NCBI GenBank assembly: GCA_020352555.1
Contig: CP070680.1
Coordinates: 996,374 to 1,039,861, forward strand
Source of the DNA: Caldifarciminota bacterium
Lineage (GTDB): Bacteria; Hydrothermota; Tepidihabitantia; Tepidihabitantales; Tepidihabitantaceae
Length of the DNA stretch: 43,488 nucleotides
Direction of reading: 5' to 3'
Shown: piece by piece, positions 6,596-14,911 of the stretch
Layout of the letters: every line of letters begins with the position of its first letter
Position numbering within the stretch: position 1 is the first letter of the stretch
Translations under genes and position numbers: made by a program
Notes under the pieces: model-generated
Databases searched by the model: none
What the model was told of the DNA's origin: nothing
What the model saw: the letters and a program-made list of their open reading frames with translations, nothing else

Positions 6596-8522
6596 GAAGC
6601 CGCAGAGCCGGAGGATACTGACCCCGCTGCTGGTATGGCTGCTGGTGTTTGTGGCCGCCTGGGCGGCCTGGAACTTCTTCTCCGGCCGCCGTGGCGCCAA
6701 GACCGGGATCGACTACTCGGACTTCGTCCGCGAGCTGGAGGCCGGCAACGTCGCGCAGGTCACCATCGTCGAGCAGGACATGACTGGCAGACTCAAGGAG
6801 GCTTCGACCGTCGTCACCGACAAGGGCGAGGTATCGTACCAGGAGTTCAAGACCTACATGCCGCCCGATGCCCAGGTCGTGCCCAGGCTGCTGGAACAGG
6901 GCGTGAGGGTCGAGTCCAAGCCTCCTTCCCAGTGGCTGACCATACTGGTCAGCGTCCTTCCGTGGCTGCTCATCATCGGCGTGTGGCTTCTCTTCATGCG
7001 CAGGATGTCGACAGGCCAGGACCGGGCGTTCATGTTCGGCAAGTCCAGGGCCAGGGCGATGACGTCGGACCGGCCCAAAATCACCTTCCAGGACGTGGCC
7101 GGGGTCGAGGAAGCCAAGGAGGAGCTGACCGAGATTATCGAGTTTCTCAAGGCGCCTCACAAGTTCCAGAAGCTCGGGGGCAGGATTCCCAAGGGCGTGC
7201 TGCTGGTCGGGCCAACCGGCACCGGCAAGACATTGCTGGCCAAGGCGGTCGCAGGCGAGGCTGCGGTACCGTTTCTGTCGATATCGGGCTCTGATTTTGT
7301 CGAGATGTTCGTCGGGGTCGGCGCGGCCCGGGTGCGAGACCTGTTCGAGCAGGGCAAGCGCAACGCACCTGCGATTGTGTTCATCGACGAGATCGACGCG
7401 GTCGGCCGGCAGCGAGGCGCCGGGTTGGGCGGCGGACATGACGAGCGCGAGCAGACGCTGAACCAGCTGCTGGTGGAGATGGACGGGTTCGAGACCCAGG
7501 ACGGCGTCATCATCATGGCGGCTACCAACCGGCCCGACATTCTCGACAAAGCACTGCTGCGGCCCGGCAGGTTCGACCGCCAGATCGTGGTCGACCGTCC
7601 GGACGTGGCCGGCCGCGAAGGCATCCTCAAGGTCCACACCCGCAAGATAACTATGTCCAAGGACGTCGACCTGTCGGTGCTGGCCCGAGGCACGCCCGGG
7701 TTCTCGGGCGCGGACTTGTCGAATATGGTCAACGAAGCCGCTCTGCTGGCCGCCCGGCGTGGCCGAACCTCGGTCCAGATGCAGGATTTCGAGGACGCGA
7801 AGGACAAGGTCCTGATGGGGGTCGAGCGCCGGAGCCTGCTGATCAGCGACCAGGAGAAGCGCTGGATAGCATTCCACGAGGCCGGGCACACCCTGGTGTC
7901 CAAGATGATCCCAGGCACCGACCCAATCCACAAAGTATCGATCATTCCCCGCGGCCGTGCGCTCGGTGTCACTCAGCAGCTGCCCCTCGACGACAAGCGC
8001 ATCTATTCGCGCGAGTACTGCCTCAACCAGCTGGCAATCATGCTCGGCGGCCGGGCGGCGGAACAGCTGGTGTTCAACGAGCTATCGACCGGTGCCCACG
8101 ACGACATCGAGAAGGCGACCATGCTGGCAAGGAAGATGGTGTGCGAATGGGGGATGAGCCCAAAGGTCGGGCCCCTGACCTACGGCCAGGACGAGAACCA
8201 GATTTTCCTGGGCCGGGACCTGGGCATGCACCGAACCTTCTCCGAAGAGACCGCCCGGGTCATCGACGCCGAGATAAGGCGGTTTGTCGAGACTGAGCAG
8301 AAACGGGCGCTGGACATCGTGACCACACACCGGCCAAGGCTCGAGGCGCTGGCGACCGCCCTGCTCGAGAAGGAGAACATGGGCGGGTCCGAGGTCGACA
8401 AGGTCCTCGGAATCGAACCATCTGACCAGCCTGTCGACACAAAGGCACGAGGCTACGTAGCCCCAGCAGCTGAACCCGGACCGAAACCCGCGGACAAGCC
8501 GGGCCGGCATCCGGCAACCTAG
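6585..8522 (+). CDS. ftsH: ATP-dependent zinc metalloprotease FtsH
   Basis: A 645-residue inner-membrane AAA+ protease that degrades misfolded membrane proteins and regulators. Two membrane segments (about residues 11-32 and 117-140) flank a periplasmic loop. The AAA module has Walker A GPTGTGKT (208-215), Walker [11 protein letters not shown] and the second-region-of-homology motif [19 protein letters not shown]. The zinc site is HEAGH (431-435). The C-terminal tail, rich in Pro, Lys and Ala, is probably disordered. The ATG at 6585 is preferred over the adjacent TTG because of GAAGAGG upstream; it overlaps the end of tilS by 11 bases. Length and motif order are normal. Confidence 0.97.
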   Translation: MPDKKPQSRRILTPLLVWLLVFVAAWAAWNFFSGRRGAKTGIDYSDFVRELEAGNVAQVTIVEQDMTGRLKEASTVVTDKGEVSYQEFKTYMPPDAQVVPRLLEQGVRVESKPPSQWLTILVSVLPWLLIIGVWLLFMRRMSTGQDRAFMFGKSRARAMTSDRPKITFQDVAGVEEAKEELTEIIEFLKAPHKFQKLGGRIPKGVLLVGPTGTGKTLLAKAVAGEAAVPFLSISGSDFVEMFVGVGAARVRDLFEQGKRNAPAIVFIDEIDAVGRQRGAGLGGGHDEREQTLNQLLVEMDGFETQDGVIIMAATNRPDILDKALLRPGRFDRQIVVDRPDVAGREGILKVHTRKITMSKDVDLSVLARGTPGFSGADLSNMVNEAALLAARRGRTSVQMQDFEDAKDKVLMGVERRSLLISDQEKRWIAFHEAGHTLVSKMIPGTDPIHKVSIIPRGRALGVTQQLPLDDKRIYSREYCLNQLAIMLGGRAAEQLVFNELSTGAHDDIEKATMLARKMVCEWGMSPKVGPLTYGQDENQIFLGRDLGMHRTFSEETARVIDAEIRRFVETEQKRALDIVTTHRPRLEALATALLEKENMGGSEVDKVLGIEPSDQPVDTKARGYVAPAAEPGPKPADKPGRHPAT

Positions 8523-8546
8523 GGCCCGACGGACAAGGAGCTACGA

Positions 8547-9461
8547 GTGGCCGGACAGAGCAACAAGCCGGGCTTCGATCTCAGCGGTTGCACGACAGCG
8601 CTGATTACGCCGTTCAGAAACGGCCGTCTCGACACAGCGGGCCTGCGCGCCAATGTCAGGTTCCAGCTCAGCAACGGGATCAGCGGGCTGTTGGTCGCGG
8701 GTTCGACAGGCGAAGCTGCAAGCCTGACCCGGGATGAGTGGGACCGGGCCGTGAGCACGGTTGTGTCCGAGGTCAAAGCTAGGGTCCGGGTCGTGGTCGG
8801 CGCAGGCACCAACAGCACACAAAAGTCAGTGGCGGCGGTCAGGCGGGCAAAGAAACTGGGTGGGGACGCGGCTCTGGTTGTTGCGCCCTACTATGTCAGA
8901 CCGACCCAGGAGGGCCTGTACCGGCACTTCCGGACCATCGCCGAGGCGGTCGACATTCCGATCGTGGTCTACAACATCCCGGGCCGGACCGCGGTCAACA
9001 TTGCACCGGCCACGGTCGAGCGTATGGTCCGGGCGTGCTCCAACATCGTGGCAGTAAAGGAGGCCTCGGGCAACGTCGACAACACGACCGAGCTGTGCGT
9101 CCGTTGCGGAGACCGGCTGACAGTGCTTTCAGGCGACGATTCTCTGACGCTGCCGATACTGGCAGCTGGCGGCAGAGGGGTCGTGTCCGTGGTGTCCAAC
9201 ATCGTGCCCACGGACGTCGAGTCGATGCTGGCCGCGCATTTCGCTTCCCAGACCGCGCGAGCGACCGCCATGCACCAGGAGCTCTACCCGCTCGTCAAGG
9301 CGCTGTTTGTGGAGACCAACCCGATACCGGTCAAGGCTGCGATGAGCATGCTGGGCATGGCAGCCGGTGAGCCGCGCCTGCCCCTGACCCCGCTTTCAGC
9401 CTCAGGCCGGAAGGTGGTCAGGCGGGCGCTGCGGAACCACGGGCTCAAGCCCAGGAGGTAG
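8547..9461 (+). CDS. dapA: 4-hydroxy-tetrahydrodipicolinate synthase
   Basis: A 304-residue TIM-barrel aldolase that condenses pyruvate with aspartate semialdehyde, the first dedicated step to diaminopimelate and lysine. Visible signatures are TTALITPF, GLLVAGSTGEAASL, VVYNIPGRTAVNI with the catalytic Tyr at residue 142, and IVAVKEASGN with the Schiff-base Lys at 171. The GTG start has AAGGAG six bases upstream. It follows ftsH by 24 bases and dapB follows directly, so both belong to the operon starting at 4572. A close relative of the DapA family (an N-acetylneuraminate lyase-like enzyme) is unlikely given dapB next door. Confidence 0.93.
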   Translation: MAGQSNKPGFDLSGCTTALITPFRNGRLDTAGLRANVRFQLSNGISGLLVAGSTGEAASLTRDEWDRAVSTVVSEVKARVRVVVGAGTNSTQKSVAAVRRAKKLGGDAALVVAPYYVRPTQEGLYRHFRTIAEAVDIPIVVYNIPGRTAVNIAPATVERMVRACSNIVAVKEASGNVDNTTELCVRCGDRLTVLSGDDSLTLPILAAGGRGVVSVVSNIVPTDVESMLAAHFASQTARATAMHQELYPLVKALFVETNPIPVKAAMSMLGMAAGEPRLPLTPLSASGRKVVRRALRNHGLKPRR

Positions 9462-9462
9462 T

Positions 9463-10230
9463 CTGACCAAGGTCGGCCTTGTCGGGGCCAAGGGCCGGAT
9501 GGGCCGGGCAGTGGTTGAGGCTGCGAGAGGGCTCGAAGACATGGTCATCGCCCAGGGGGTCGAACGTCCCGGACATCCTGACATCGGCAAGCCGTTCGAA
9601 CAAGGGGAGCTGGCAGGCCGGCTCGAAGACGTGCTGGACCTGGTCGACGCGGTCGTGGATTTCGCCCTGCCCGAAGGCTGCGAGTTGCGCGCCCAGCTTG
9701 CTGCGGGTTCGGGCAAGGCCTATGTCACCGGGATCACCGGGCTGTCACCGGAACAGGTCAAGGCGCTGGGGCAGGCAGGGGTCAAGGCGCCGGTCGTGTA
9801 TGCACCCAACTTTTCTCACGGTGTCAACCTGCTGTACCGGCTGGCCCAGGATGCGGCCAAGTCCCTGGGTCCTGACTACGACATCGAAGTGCTCGAGACT
9901 CACCACCGGCACAAGGAAGACGCACCGTCCGGTACTGCCCGCAAGCTTGTTGAAATCCTGAGCAAGGCGTCCTCAGCCCGGGAGGTGGTCCACGGCCGCG
10001 AAGGCAAGACAGGGGAGAAGCCGCTGCGTCAGATCGGCGTGTCCTCGGTGCGTACCGGCGACGTGGTCGGCGAACACACGGTCGTGTTCGGCGGGCCGGG
10101 CGAGCGCATCGAGCTGACCCACCGGGCCGGCAGCCGCCAGGCGTTCGCCGCCGGAGTCATCGCCGCGGTCCGGTTCGTGCGCGGCCGCAAGCCCGGGTTC
10201 TACTCGATGTCCGACGTGCTCGGGCTGTAG
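9463..10230 (+). CDS. dapB: 4-hydroxy-tetrahydrodipicolinate reductase
   Basis: A 255-residue NAD(P)H-dependent reductase, the step after DapA in lysine and diaminopimelate synthesis. The Rossmann loop VGLVGAKGRMGRA is at the very N-terminus, the catalytic motif ETHHRHKEDAPSGTA in the middle, and VVFGGPGERIELTHRA near the C-terminus. The first ATG in frame (9499) would start after the glycine loop begins and remove the beta strand before it. The only plausible upstream start is CTG at 9463, four bases after a perfect AGGAGG (9453-9458), so I use this non-standard start. The gene is the last of the operon; hslV converges on it seven bases later. Confidence 0.9.
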   Translation: MTKVGLVGAKGRMGRAVVEAARGLEDMVIAQGVERPGHPDIGKPFEQGELAGRLEDVLDLVDAVVDFALPEGCELRAQLAAGSGKAYVTGITGLSPEQVKALGQAGVKAPVVYAPNFSHGVNLLYRLAQDAAKSLGPDYDIEVLETHHRHKEDAPSGTARKLVEILSKASSAREVVHGREGKTGEKPLRQIGVSSVRTGDVVGEHTVVFGGPGERIELTHRAGSRQAFAAGVIAAVRFVRGRKPGFYSMSDVLGL

Positions 10231-10237
10231 CCGGGCA

Positions 10238-10780
10238 CTACTGGATTGTCTCAACCGAAATCTCGCGGTTGGTGTAGACGCAGATGTCGGCCGCGAGCTC
10301 CAGCGCTTCGCGGGCGACCTCGGCCGGCCCCAGGTCGGTATGTCTGAGCAGGGCCCGGGCAGCAGCCAGGGCATACGGTCCGCCCGACCCGATTGCGATG
10401 ATGCCGTCGTCAGGCTCGACGACATCGCCTGAGCCCGAGACCACAAACGAACGCTCAAGGTCCATGATGCCGAGCAGGGCCTCGAGCCTGCGCAGCACCC
10501 GGTCGGTGCGCCAGTCCTTGGCAAGTTCAACCACCGAGCGCGACAGGTTGCCTGAGTATTCCTCGAGCTTCTTCTCGAACCGCTCGAACAGGGTGAACGC
10601 GTCCGCGGTCGCGCCCGCGAACCCGACCAGGACCTTGTCGTGGTGAAGGCGTCTTATCTTGCGTGCCCCGCGCTTCATGACCGTGTCGCCGAAAGTCACC
10701 TGACCGTCCGATCCCATGGCCACTCCGGAGTCTCTCCGGACTCCGATGATGGTCGTCGAACGCCAATTCGGGACATTCAC
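10238..10780 (-). CDS. hslV: ATP-dependent protease proteolytic subunit HslV
   Basis: A 180-residue proteasome-like peptidase. The mature protein should begin at Thr9 ([20 protein letters not shown]), after an eight-residue propeptide; the N-terminal threonine is the nucleophile. [19 protein letters not shown] and [20 protein letters not shown] are typical. HslV forms a double hexamer that works with the HslU ATPase. No hslU is present in the window, which is unusual since the genes are normally adjacent. The GTG start sits six bases behind a -10 box on the minus strand, so the mRNA is probably leaderless. Confidence 0.93.
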   Translation of the reverse strand: MNVPNWRSTTIIGVRRDSGVAMGSDGQVTFGDTVMKRGARKIRRLHHDKVLVGFAGATADAFTLFERFEKKLEEYSGNLSRSVVELAKDWRTDRVLRRLEALLGIMDLERSFVVSGSGDVVEPDDGIIAIGSGGPYALAAARALLRHTDLGPAEVAREALELAADICVYTNREISVETIQ

Positions 10781-10786
10781 CCCGCA

Positions 10787-10814
10787 ATTCTATGTCCACA
10801 CGCGATACTGTAAA
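10787..10814 (-). promoter_or_regulatory. Promoter for hslV
   Basis: Minus strand TTTACA (10814-10809) and TAGAAT (10792-10787), 16-bp spacer. Six bases separate the -10 box from the GTG start at 10780, implying a leaderless transcript. Confidence 0.55.
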
Positions 10815-10836
10815 GCCGCCCCGAGCGTCAGCTGTG

Positions 10837-10864
10837 TTGACTTCCCGGGCGGGCTTTCTATCAT
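10837..10864 (+). promoter_or_regulatory. Promoter for the LKR/SDH operon
   Basis: TTGACT (10837-10842) and TATCAT (10859-10864), 16-bp spacer. The ATG at 10873 lies 8 bases downstream, so the leader is absent or only a base or two. Confidence 0.6.
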
Positions 10865-10872
10865 ACCGGCCC

Positions 10873-12195
10873 ATGTCGCGTGAGCTGCTGCTCGGGATCC
10901 GGCGCGAGGACAAGAACGAATGGGAGCGCAGATCTCCGTTGACTCCAGAGCAGGTTAGCCACCTGATAGAAGAGCGCGGCATCCGGGTCGCGGTCCAGCC
11001 GTCGTCACTGCGTGCGTTCCCGGACAAGGGCTATGCCGACGTCGGGGCCGAGGTTAGGGAAGATCTGTCCGACTGTCCGGTCGTGTTCGGGGTCAAGGAG
11101 ATGCCGGTCGGATTCTTCCGGAAAGGCGGCTGCTATGTGTTCTTTGCGCATGTAATCAAGGGCCAGAGGCGAAACATGGGCATGCTGGCCCGGATGATGG
11201 AGCTCGGTTGTGACCTGGCCGACTACGAGAGGATACTCGACAACAAAGGTCGGAGGTTGGTGTTCTTCGGCCGGTTCGCCGGTTTGGCCGGGATGGTCAA
11301 CACCCTGCACGGACTAGGTCGGCGCCTCGAGTACGAGGGTTTGACCACTCCGCTGTCCCAGATCAGGCAGGCAAAGGACTACGCACGGGTCAACGTCGCC
11401 AAGACGGCGTTGCAGCAGATTGGCAAGCAGGTCGCTACGGACGGACTGCCCGAATCGCTGGCGCCGCTGGTGATCGGCATCACCGGGTACGGGCACGTGG
11501 CCCATGGTGCGCTGGAGATTCTAAAAGAGCTCGGGACGACCGAGGTCGCGCCAGAGGATCTTCCGCGGCTGTTCGACCGCCAGGACCCGAACAAGGTCTA
11601 CCATGTAGTGTTCAAGGAAGAACACACGGCTGAGCCGGTCGAGCCCAGTCGCAGTTTCGTGCTTCAGGACTACTACGACCACCCGGAAGCCTACCGTTCC
11701 TGCTTCGAGCGCCAGTTGCCTCACCTCACCGCACTCGTCAACTGCATCTACTGGGAGACCCGCTATCCGCGGCTCCTGACACGGGCCTGGCTGAACCGTA
11801 CAGAGCCGCGCCGCCTGAGAATAGTCGGGGACATCTCCTGTGATGTCCGTGGCTCGGTCGAAGCGACTGTGCGGGCCGCAGACTCGGGTTCGCCGTTCTT
11901 CGTCTACGACCCGAAGACCGACACCGACCGCGTCGGGGTCGAGGGGGAAGGCCTTGTGATCATGGCGGTTGACAACCTGCCCTGCGAGTTTCCGTTCGGT
12001 TCTTCACGTGAATTCGGCACCGCCCTGTTGCCGTTTGTACCGGCCATGGTGAGTGCCGACTACGCAGCGCCGCTCGAGGGACTCAACCTCCCGCCCGAGA
12101 TCAGGAGCGGGCTGGTTCTGCACCGGGGCAACCTGACGCCTGAGTTCAAGTACATCTCCAGTTTTCTTGACAGCGGAGAGGAGCGGCACCTGTGA
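10873..12195 (+). CDS. Lysine-ketoglutarate reductase (AASS N-terminal half type)
   Basis: A 440-residue protein that resembles the N-terminal half of eukaryotic aminoadipic semialdehyde synthase. It starts LLGIRREDKNEWERRSPLTP (alanine dehydrogenase/PNT N-terminal fold), then GCYVFFAHVIKGQRRNMGML, LADYERILDNKGRRLVFFG and GRFAGLAGMVNTLHGLG. Further on come TALVNCIYWETRYPRLLTR and VEGEGLVIMAVDNLPCEFP. The enzyme joins lysine and 2-oxoglutarate to saccharopine with NADPH. The ATG at 10873 is supported by the promoter 8 bases upstream; a longer frame (10792) starts before it. The stop overlaps the start of the saccharopine dehydrogenase gene (GTGA), so the two halves of the eukaryotic fusion are encoded as a coupled pair. 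Confidence 0.85.
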   Translation: MSRELLLGIRREDKNEWERRSPLTPEQVSHLIEERGIRVAVQPSSLRAFPDKGYADVGAEVREDLSDCPVVFGVKEMPVGFFRKGGCYVFFAHVIKGQRRNMGMLARMMELGCDLADYERILDNKGRRLVFFGRFAGLAGMVNTLHGLGRRLEYEGLTTPLSQIRQAKDYARVNVAKTALQQIGKQVATDGLPESLAPLVIGITGYGHVAHGALEILKELGTTEVAPEDLPRLFDRQDPNKVYHVVFKEEHTAEPVEPSRSFVLQDYYDHPEAYRSCFERQLPHLTALVNCIYWETRYPRLLTRAWLNRTEPRRLRIVGDISCDVRGSVEATVRAADSGSPFFVYDPKTDTDRVGVEGEGLVIMAVDNLPCEFPFGSSREFGTALLPFVPAMVSADYAAPLEGLNLPPEIRSGLVLHRGNLTPEFKYISSFLDSGEERHL

Positions 12196-13523
12196 AGAGG
12201 GTCCTGGTTCTGGGCGCCGGGCTGGTGTCACGGCCCATGGTTCGATACCTGCTGGCAGTTCCTGACTTCGAAGTCACGGTTGCCAGTCGTACGCTGAGCA
12301 GGGCCGAGAAGCTGATCGCCGGGCACGCGCGCGGCAAGGCAGTGCAGCTGCTGGCAGACCAGGAACAGGCGCTCGATGCCCTTGTTTCCGCACACGACCT
12401 GACTGTCAGCCTGCTGCCCTACACCTATCACGTCCAGGTGGCGCGTCATTGCCTCAAGCACCAGAGGTCAATGGTCACTACTTCCTACGTCAGCGACGCG
12501 ATGAAGGAGCTTGACACTGAGGCAAGGGACGCCGGCATCCTGCTGCTCAACGAAATCGGGCTCGACCCGGGCATTGACCACATGTCGGCGATGTCCATCG
12601 TCCACCGGATCCAAGCCAGCGGCGGCGATGTCTTGAGTTTCATGTCCTACTGCGGGGGGCTGCCTGCGCCCGAGGCGAACGACAACCCGCTTGGTTACAA
12701 GTTCTCCTGGAGTCCCAAGGGCGTAGTCATGGCCGGGCGCAACCCGGGTCGGTACCTCAAGGACGGCAAGGAGGTAGTTGTGCCGGGAGAAGAGCTGTTC
12801 GGGCATCACTGGCCGCTTGATATCGAGGGCGAAGGCAAGTTCGAGGCCTACCCGAACCGCGACTCTCTGCCCTACATCGGGCTGTATGGAATCCAGAAGA
12901 CAAGGACCATGTTCCGCGGCACCCTGAGGAATCCGGGCTGGTGCGAAACCCTGAAGGCGATTGCCGACCTCGGGTTGCTCGACGATCGCGAGCGCAACGA
13001 CCTGCAAGGACTTACCGTCCAGGCGTGGATGCTCAGCTATGTCCCGGGCGAGGGCGACCTAAGGCAGAACACTGCGGCCAGGCTCGGCCTCGAACGCGAC
13101 TCGGCTGCAGTTTCCAACATGGCCTGGCTCGGCATGTTCGGTGACGAACCTGTCGGAATCGAGAAGGGCTCGAACCTCGACATCATCGCAAAGCTCATGC
13201 TTGACCGGATGTCGTACAAGCCTGGCGAGCGTGACATGATAGTCCTGCACCACGATTTCACGGCCGAGCTGCCGGGCAGACCGGAGCAGCACATCACTTC
13301 GACGCTGGTCGACTACGGCAGACCAGAAGGAGACTCAGCAATGGCCCGGACCGTCAGCCTGCCCGCCGCGGTCGCAGTCAAGCTAGCGCTGCAGGGCGGC
13401 GTAGGTCTGACCGGAGTCCACATTCCGGTCGTGCCGGAGCTGTATCAGCCGGTTCTGTCCGAACTCGAGAGCATGGGCGTCGTGTTCAAGGAGCGCGGAT
13501 TGGATAGGGTGCAGGACTCCTGA
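12192..13523 (+). CDS. Saccharopine dehydrogenase (glutamate-forming, LYS9/AASS C-terminal type)
   Basis: A 443-residue protein with an N-terminal Rossmann loop LVLGAGLVSRPMVRYL and the family motifs LLPYTYHVQVARHCL, VTTSYVSDAMKELD and LLNEIGLDPGIDHMSAM. The region SFMSYCGGLPAPEANDNPLG is typical of the saccharopine dehydrogenase C-terminal domain. It would oxidise saccharopine to glutamate and aminoadipic semialdehyde. It is translated from a GTG overlapping the stop of the reductase gene, so the two enzymes act in sequence. With dapA and dapB 1-2 kb away, the cell seems able both to build lysine by the DAP route and to process it through saccharopine. Confidence 0.87.
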   Translation: MKRVLVLGAGLVSRPMVRYLLAVPDFEVTVASRTLSRAEKLIAGHARGKAVQLLADQEQALDALVSAHDLTVSLLPYTYHVQVARHCLKHQRSMVTTSYVSDAMKELDTEARDAGILLLNEIGLDPGIDHMSAMSIVHRIQASGGDVLSFMSYCGGLPAPEANDNPLGYKFSWSPKGVVMAGRNPGRYLKDGKEVVVPGEELFGHHWPLDIEGEGKFEAYPNRDSLPYIGLYGIQKTRTMFRGTLRNPGWCETLKAIADLGLLDDRERNDLQGLTVQAWMLSYVPGEGDLRQNTAARLGLERDSAAVSNMAWLGMFGDEPVGIEKGSNLDIIAKLMLDRMSYKPGERDMIVLHHDFTAELPGRPEQHITSTLVDYGRPEGDSAMARTVSLPAAVAVKLALQGGVGLTGVHIPVVPELYQPVLSELESMGVVFKERGLDRVQDS

Positions 13524-13556
13524 CACGACTACGCCGGCGCTCGGAGATCGGCTCTG

Positions 13557-14027
13557 CTACTGCTGGCGGAGACGGACCAGCTCTCTCAGGTACAGCTCAT
13601 GACCTTTCAGGGCCAGTCGCCTTACCCTGCTGGCGTCGCGGCCATGTCCGGCGTATCCAGGCCTGCTGAGTTTCACCTCGAGGTCTGGGTTGCCTTCCAG
13701 CAGGTCATCATTGAGCCTGACTTCCCACTGCGCCCCGCGGAATCGGACGGTGCCGAGGTTGAGGCCGCTGGCATGCATCCGCTTCCACATGCGAACGAAC
13801 GGGATGTAGGCAAACCACACGCCGTACTCGGGTCGTACGCGGAACAGCAACAGTAACAAACCGCCGAAGAGAAACAGCGCGAGCCCGAGCCAGGTGGTCC
13901 AACCCGTACTGACCAGCCAGGCGTATGGATCGCCGAGCTCAAGGGATTCGACCAGAGAACCTGCATCCAGCGCCATGAGCATGCCGGCCAATGGGAGCAG
14001 CAGCCATTTCACCAGTGCCTTGGTCAT
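13557..14027 (-). CDS. Small membrane protein of unknown function
   Basis: A 156-residue protein with two predicted membrane segments, LVKWLLLPLAGMLMALDAG (residues about 5-24) and WLGLALFLFGGLLLLLF (about 44-61), followed by a basic cytosolic-looking C-terminal half (RMWKRMHASGLNLGTVRFRG, RLALKGHELYLRELVRLRQQ). No family is recognised. The ATG at 14027 is chosen because translation then begins just before the first membrane segment and about 12 bases after a -10-like box. The frame stays open upstream to 14114, but that part is not protein-like. Confidence 0.6.
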   Translation of the reverse strand: MTKALVKWLLLPLAGMLMALDAGSLVESLELGDPYAWLVSTGWTTWLGLALFLFGGLLLLLFRVRPEYGVWFAYIPFVRMWKRMHASGLNLGTVRFRGAQWEVRLNDDLLEGNPDLEVKLSRPGYAGHGRDASRVRRLALKGHELYLRELVRLRQQ

Positions 14028-14039
14028 AGGCGTCAGGTC

Positions 14040-14067
14040 ATCGTAGCGGACAAACGCAGGAGGGCAA
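14040..14067 (-). promoter_or_regulatory. Possible promoter for the small membrane protein
   Basis: Minus strand TTGCCC (14067-14062) and TACGAT (14045-14040), 16-bp spacer, 12 bases before the ATG at 14027. The -35 box is weak. Confidence 0.35.
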
Positions 14068-14083
14068 TAGGGCTTCAGGCTTG

Positions 14084-14111
14084 TTGACTGCGTTGGGCGT
14101 CTGGGTATCCT
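14084..14111 (+). promoter_or_regulatory. Promoter for the MBL hydrolase-mutL-miaA operon
   Basis: TTGACT (14084-14089) and TATCCT (14106-14111), 16-bp spacer. The ATG at 14120 is 8 bases after the -10 box, so the transcript is effectively leaderless. Confidence 0.6.
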
Positions 14112-14119
14112 CACATTTC

Positions 14120-14911
14120 ATGCCCGTACAGAGTGGAAACCGCATCGTGTTCCTCGGGTCCGGCGGTGCCAGGATCGTGGTCGCTCGGCAGATTAGGGCG
14201 TCGGGCGGCATCTGGATGTCGCTGGCCGGAACCGAACTGCTCGTCGACCCCGGACCCGGAGCGTTGGTTCGCATGACGGGCAGCCGGCACCGTCTCGACC
14301 CGACGAAGCTTGCAGGTATTCTAGTATCGCACCGGCACCTGGACCACTCCGGGGATATCAACAACATGGTGGAGGCTATGACGATGGGTGGTACCGAGCC
14401 GCGTGGTGTCCTGCTCGCACCGGAAGATGTCATCGGCGGCGACAACCCGGTACTGCTCCGCTATCTGCGTCCGGTCTTGGAGAAGATCATCCCGCTGAAG
14501 GAAGGCGGCGAGTACGCGGTCGGCACGGTGAGTGTCTGCGCCCCGGTCCGGCACCGGCACAGGGGAGAGGTGTACGGATTCAGGCTGACGATTCCGTACC
14601 TGGCCATCTCGTATGTGGCCGACACCGCGTTCTTCCCAGAACTCGCCGAGCACTACCGGGCGGATATCATCATCGTGAACGTCGTCAGGCTTAAGCCTTC
14701 GGGCCTCGACCACCTTCACCTCCCAGAGGCAGAAGAACTGCTGCGAACTGCAAAGCCAAAGCTCGCGATCCTGTCACACTTCGGGATGACGATGCTAAGG
14801 GCCAAGCCTTGGGAGTTGGCGCGACAGGCAACCGAACGAACCGGAGTCAAGGTGGTCGCGGCGTCAGACGGCAAGTGTATCGACCTCGGACCCTACGAGG
14901 ACCGAAAGTGA
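14120..14911 (+). CDS. MBL-fold metallohydrolase
   Basis: A 263-residue metallo-beta-lactamase-fold protein. The metal-binding signature is SHRHLDHSGD (the His-x-His-x-Asp-His pattern). The start IVFLGSGGARIVVARQIRAS and LLVDPGPGALVRM match the RNase Z/UlaG-like branch. The later parts VADTAFFPELAEHY and LAILSHFGMTML provide the other metal ligands. The substrate cannot be inferred. The ATG is fixed by the promoter just upstream; an in-frame start at 14081 would lie within the promoter region. Its stop overlaps the mutL GTG, so it is co-translated with a DNA repair and a tRNA modification gene, a grouping that may be only housekeeping convenience. Confidence 0.78.
   Translation: MPVQSGNRIVFLGSGGARIVVARQIRASGGIWMSLAGTELLVDPGPGALVRMTGSRHRLDPTKLAGILVSHRHLDHSGDINNMVEAMTMGGTEPRGVLLAPEDVIGGDNPVLLRYLRPVLEKIIPLKEGGEYAVGTVSVCAPVRHRHRGEVYGFRLTIPYLAISYVADTAFFPELAEHYRADIIIVNVVRLKPSGLDHLHLPEAEELLRTAKPKLAILSHFGMTMLRAKPWELARQATERTGVKVVAASDGKCIDLGPYEDRK

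Noticed and set aside
10792..10872. A longer N-terminus for the lysine-ketoglutarate reductase
   Set aside because: It lies upstream of and within the promoter, and the family begins at MSRELLLGIRRE.
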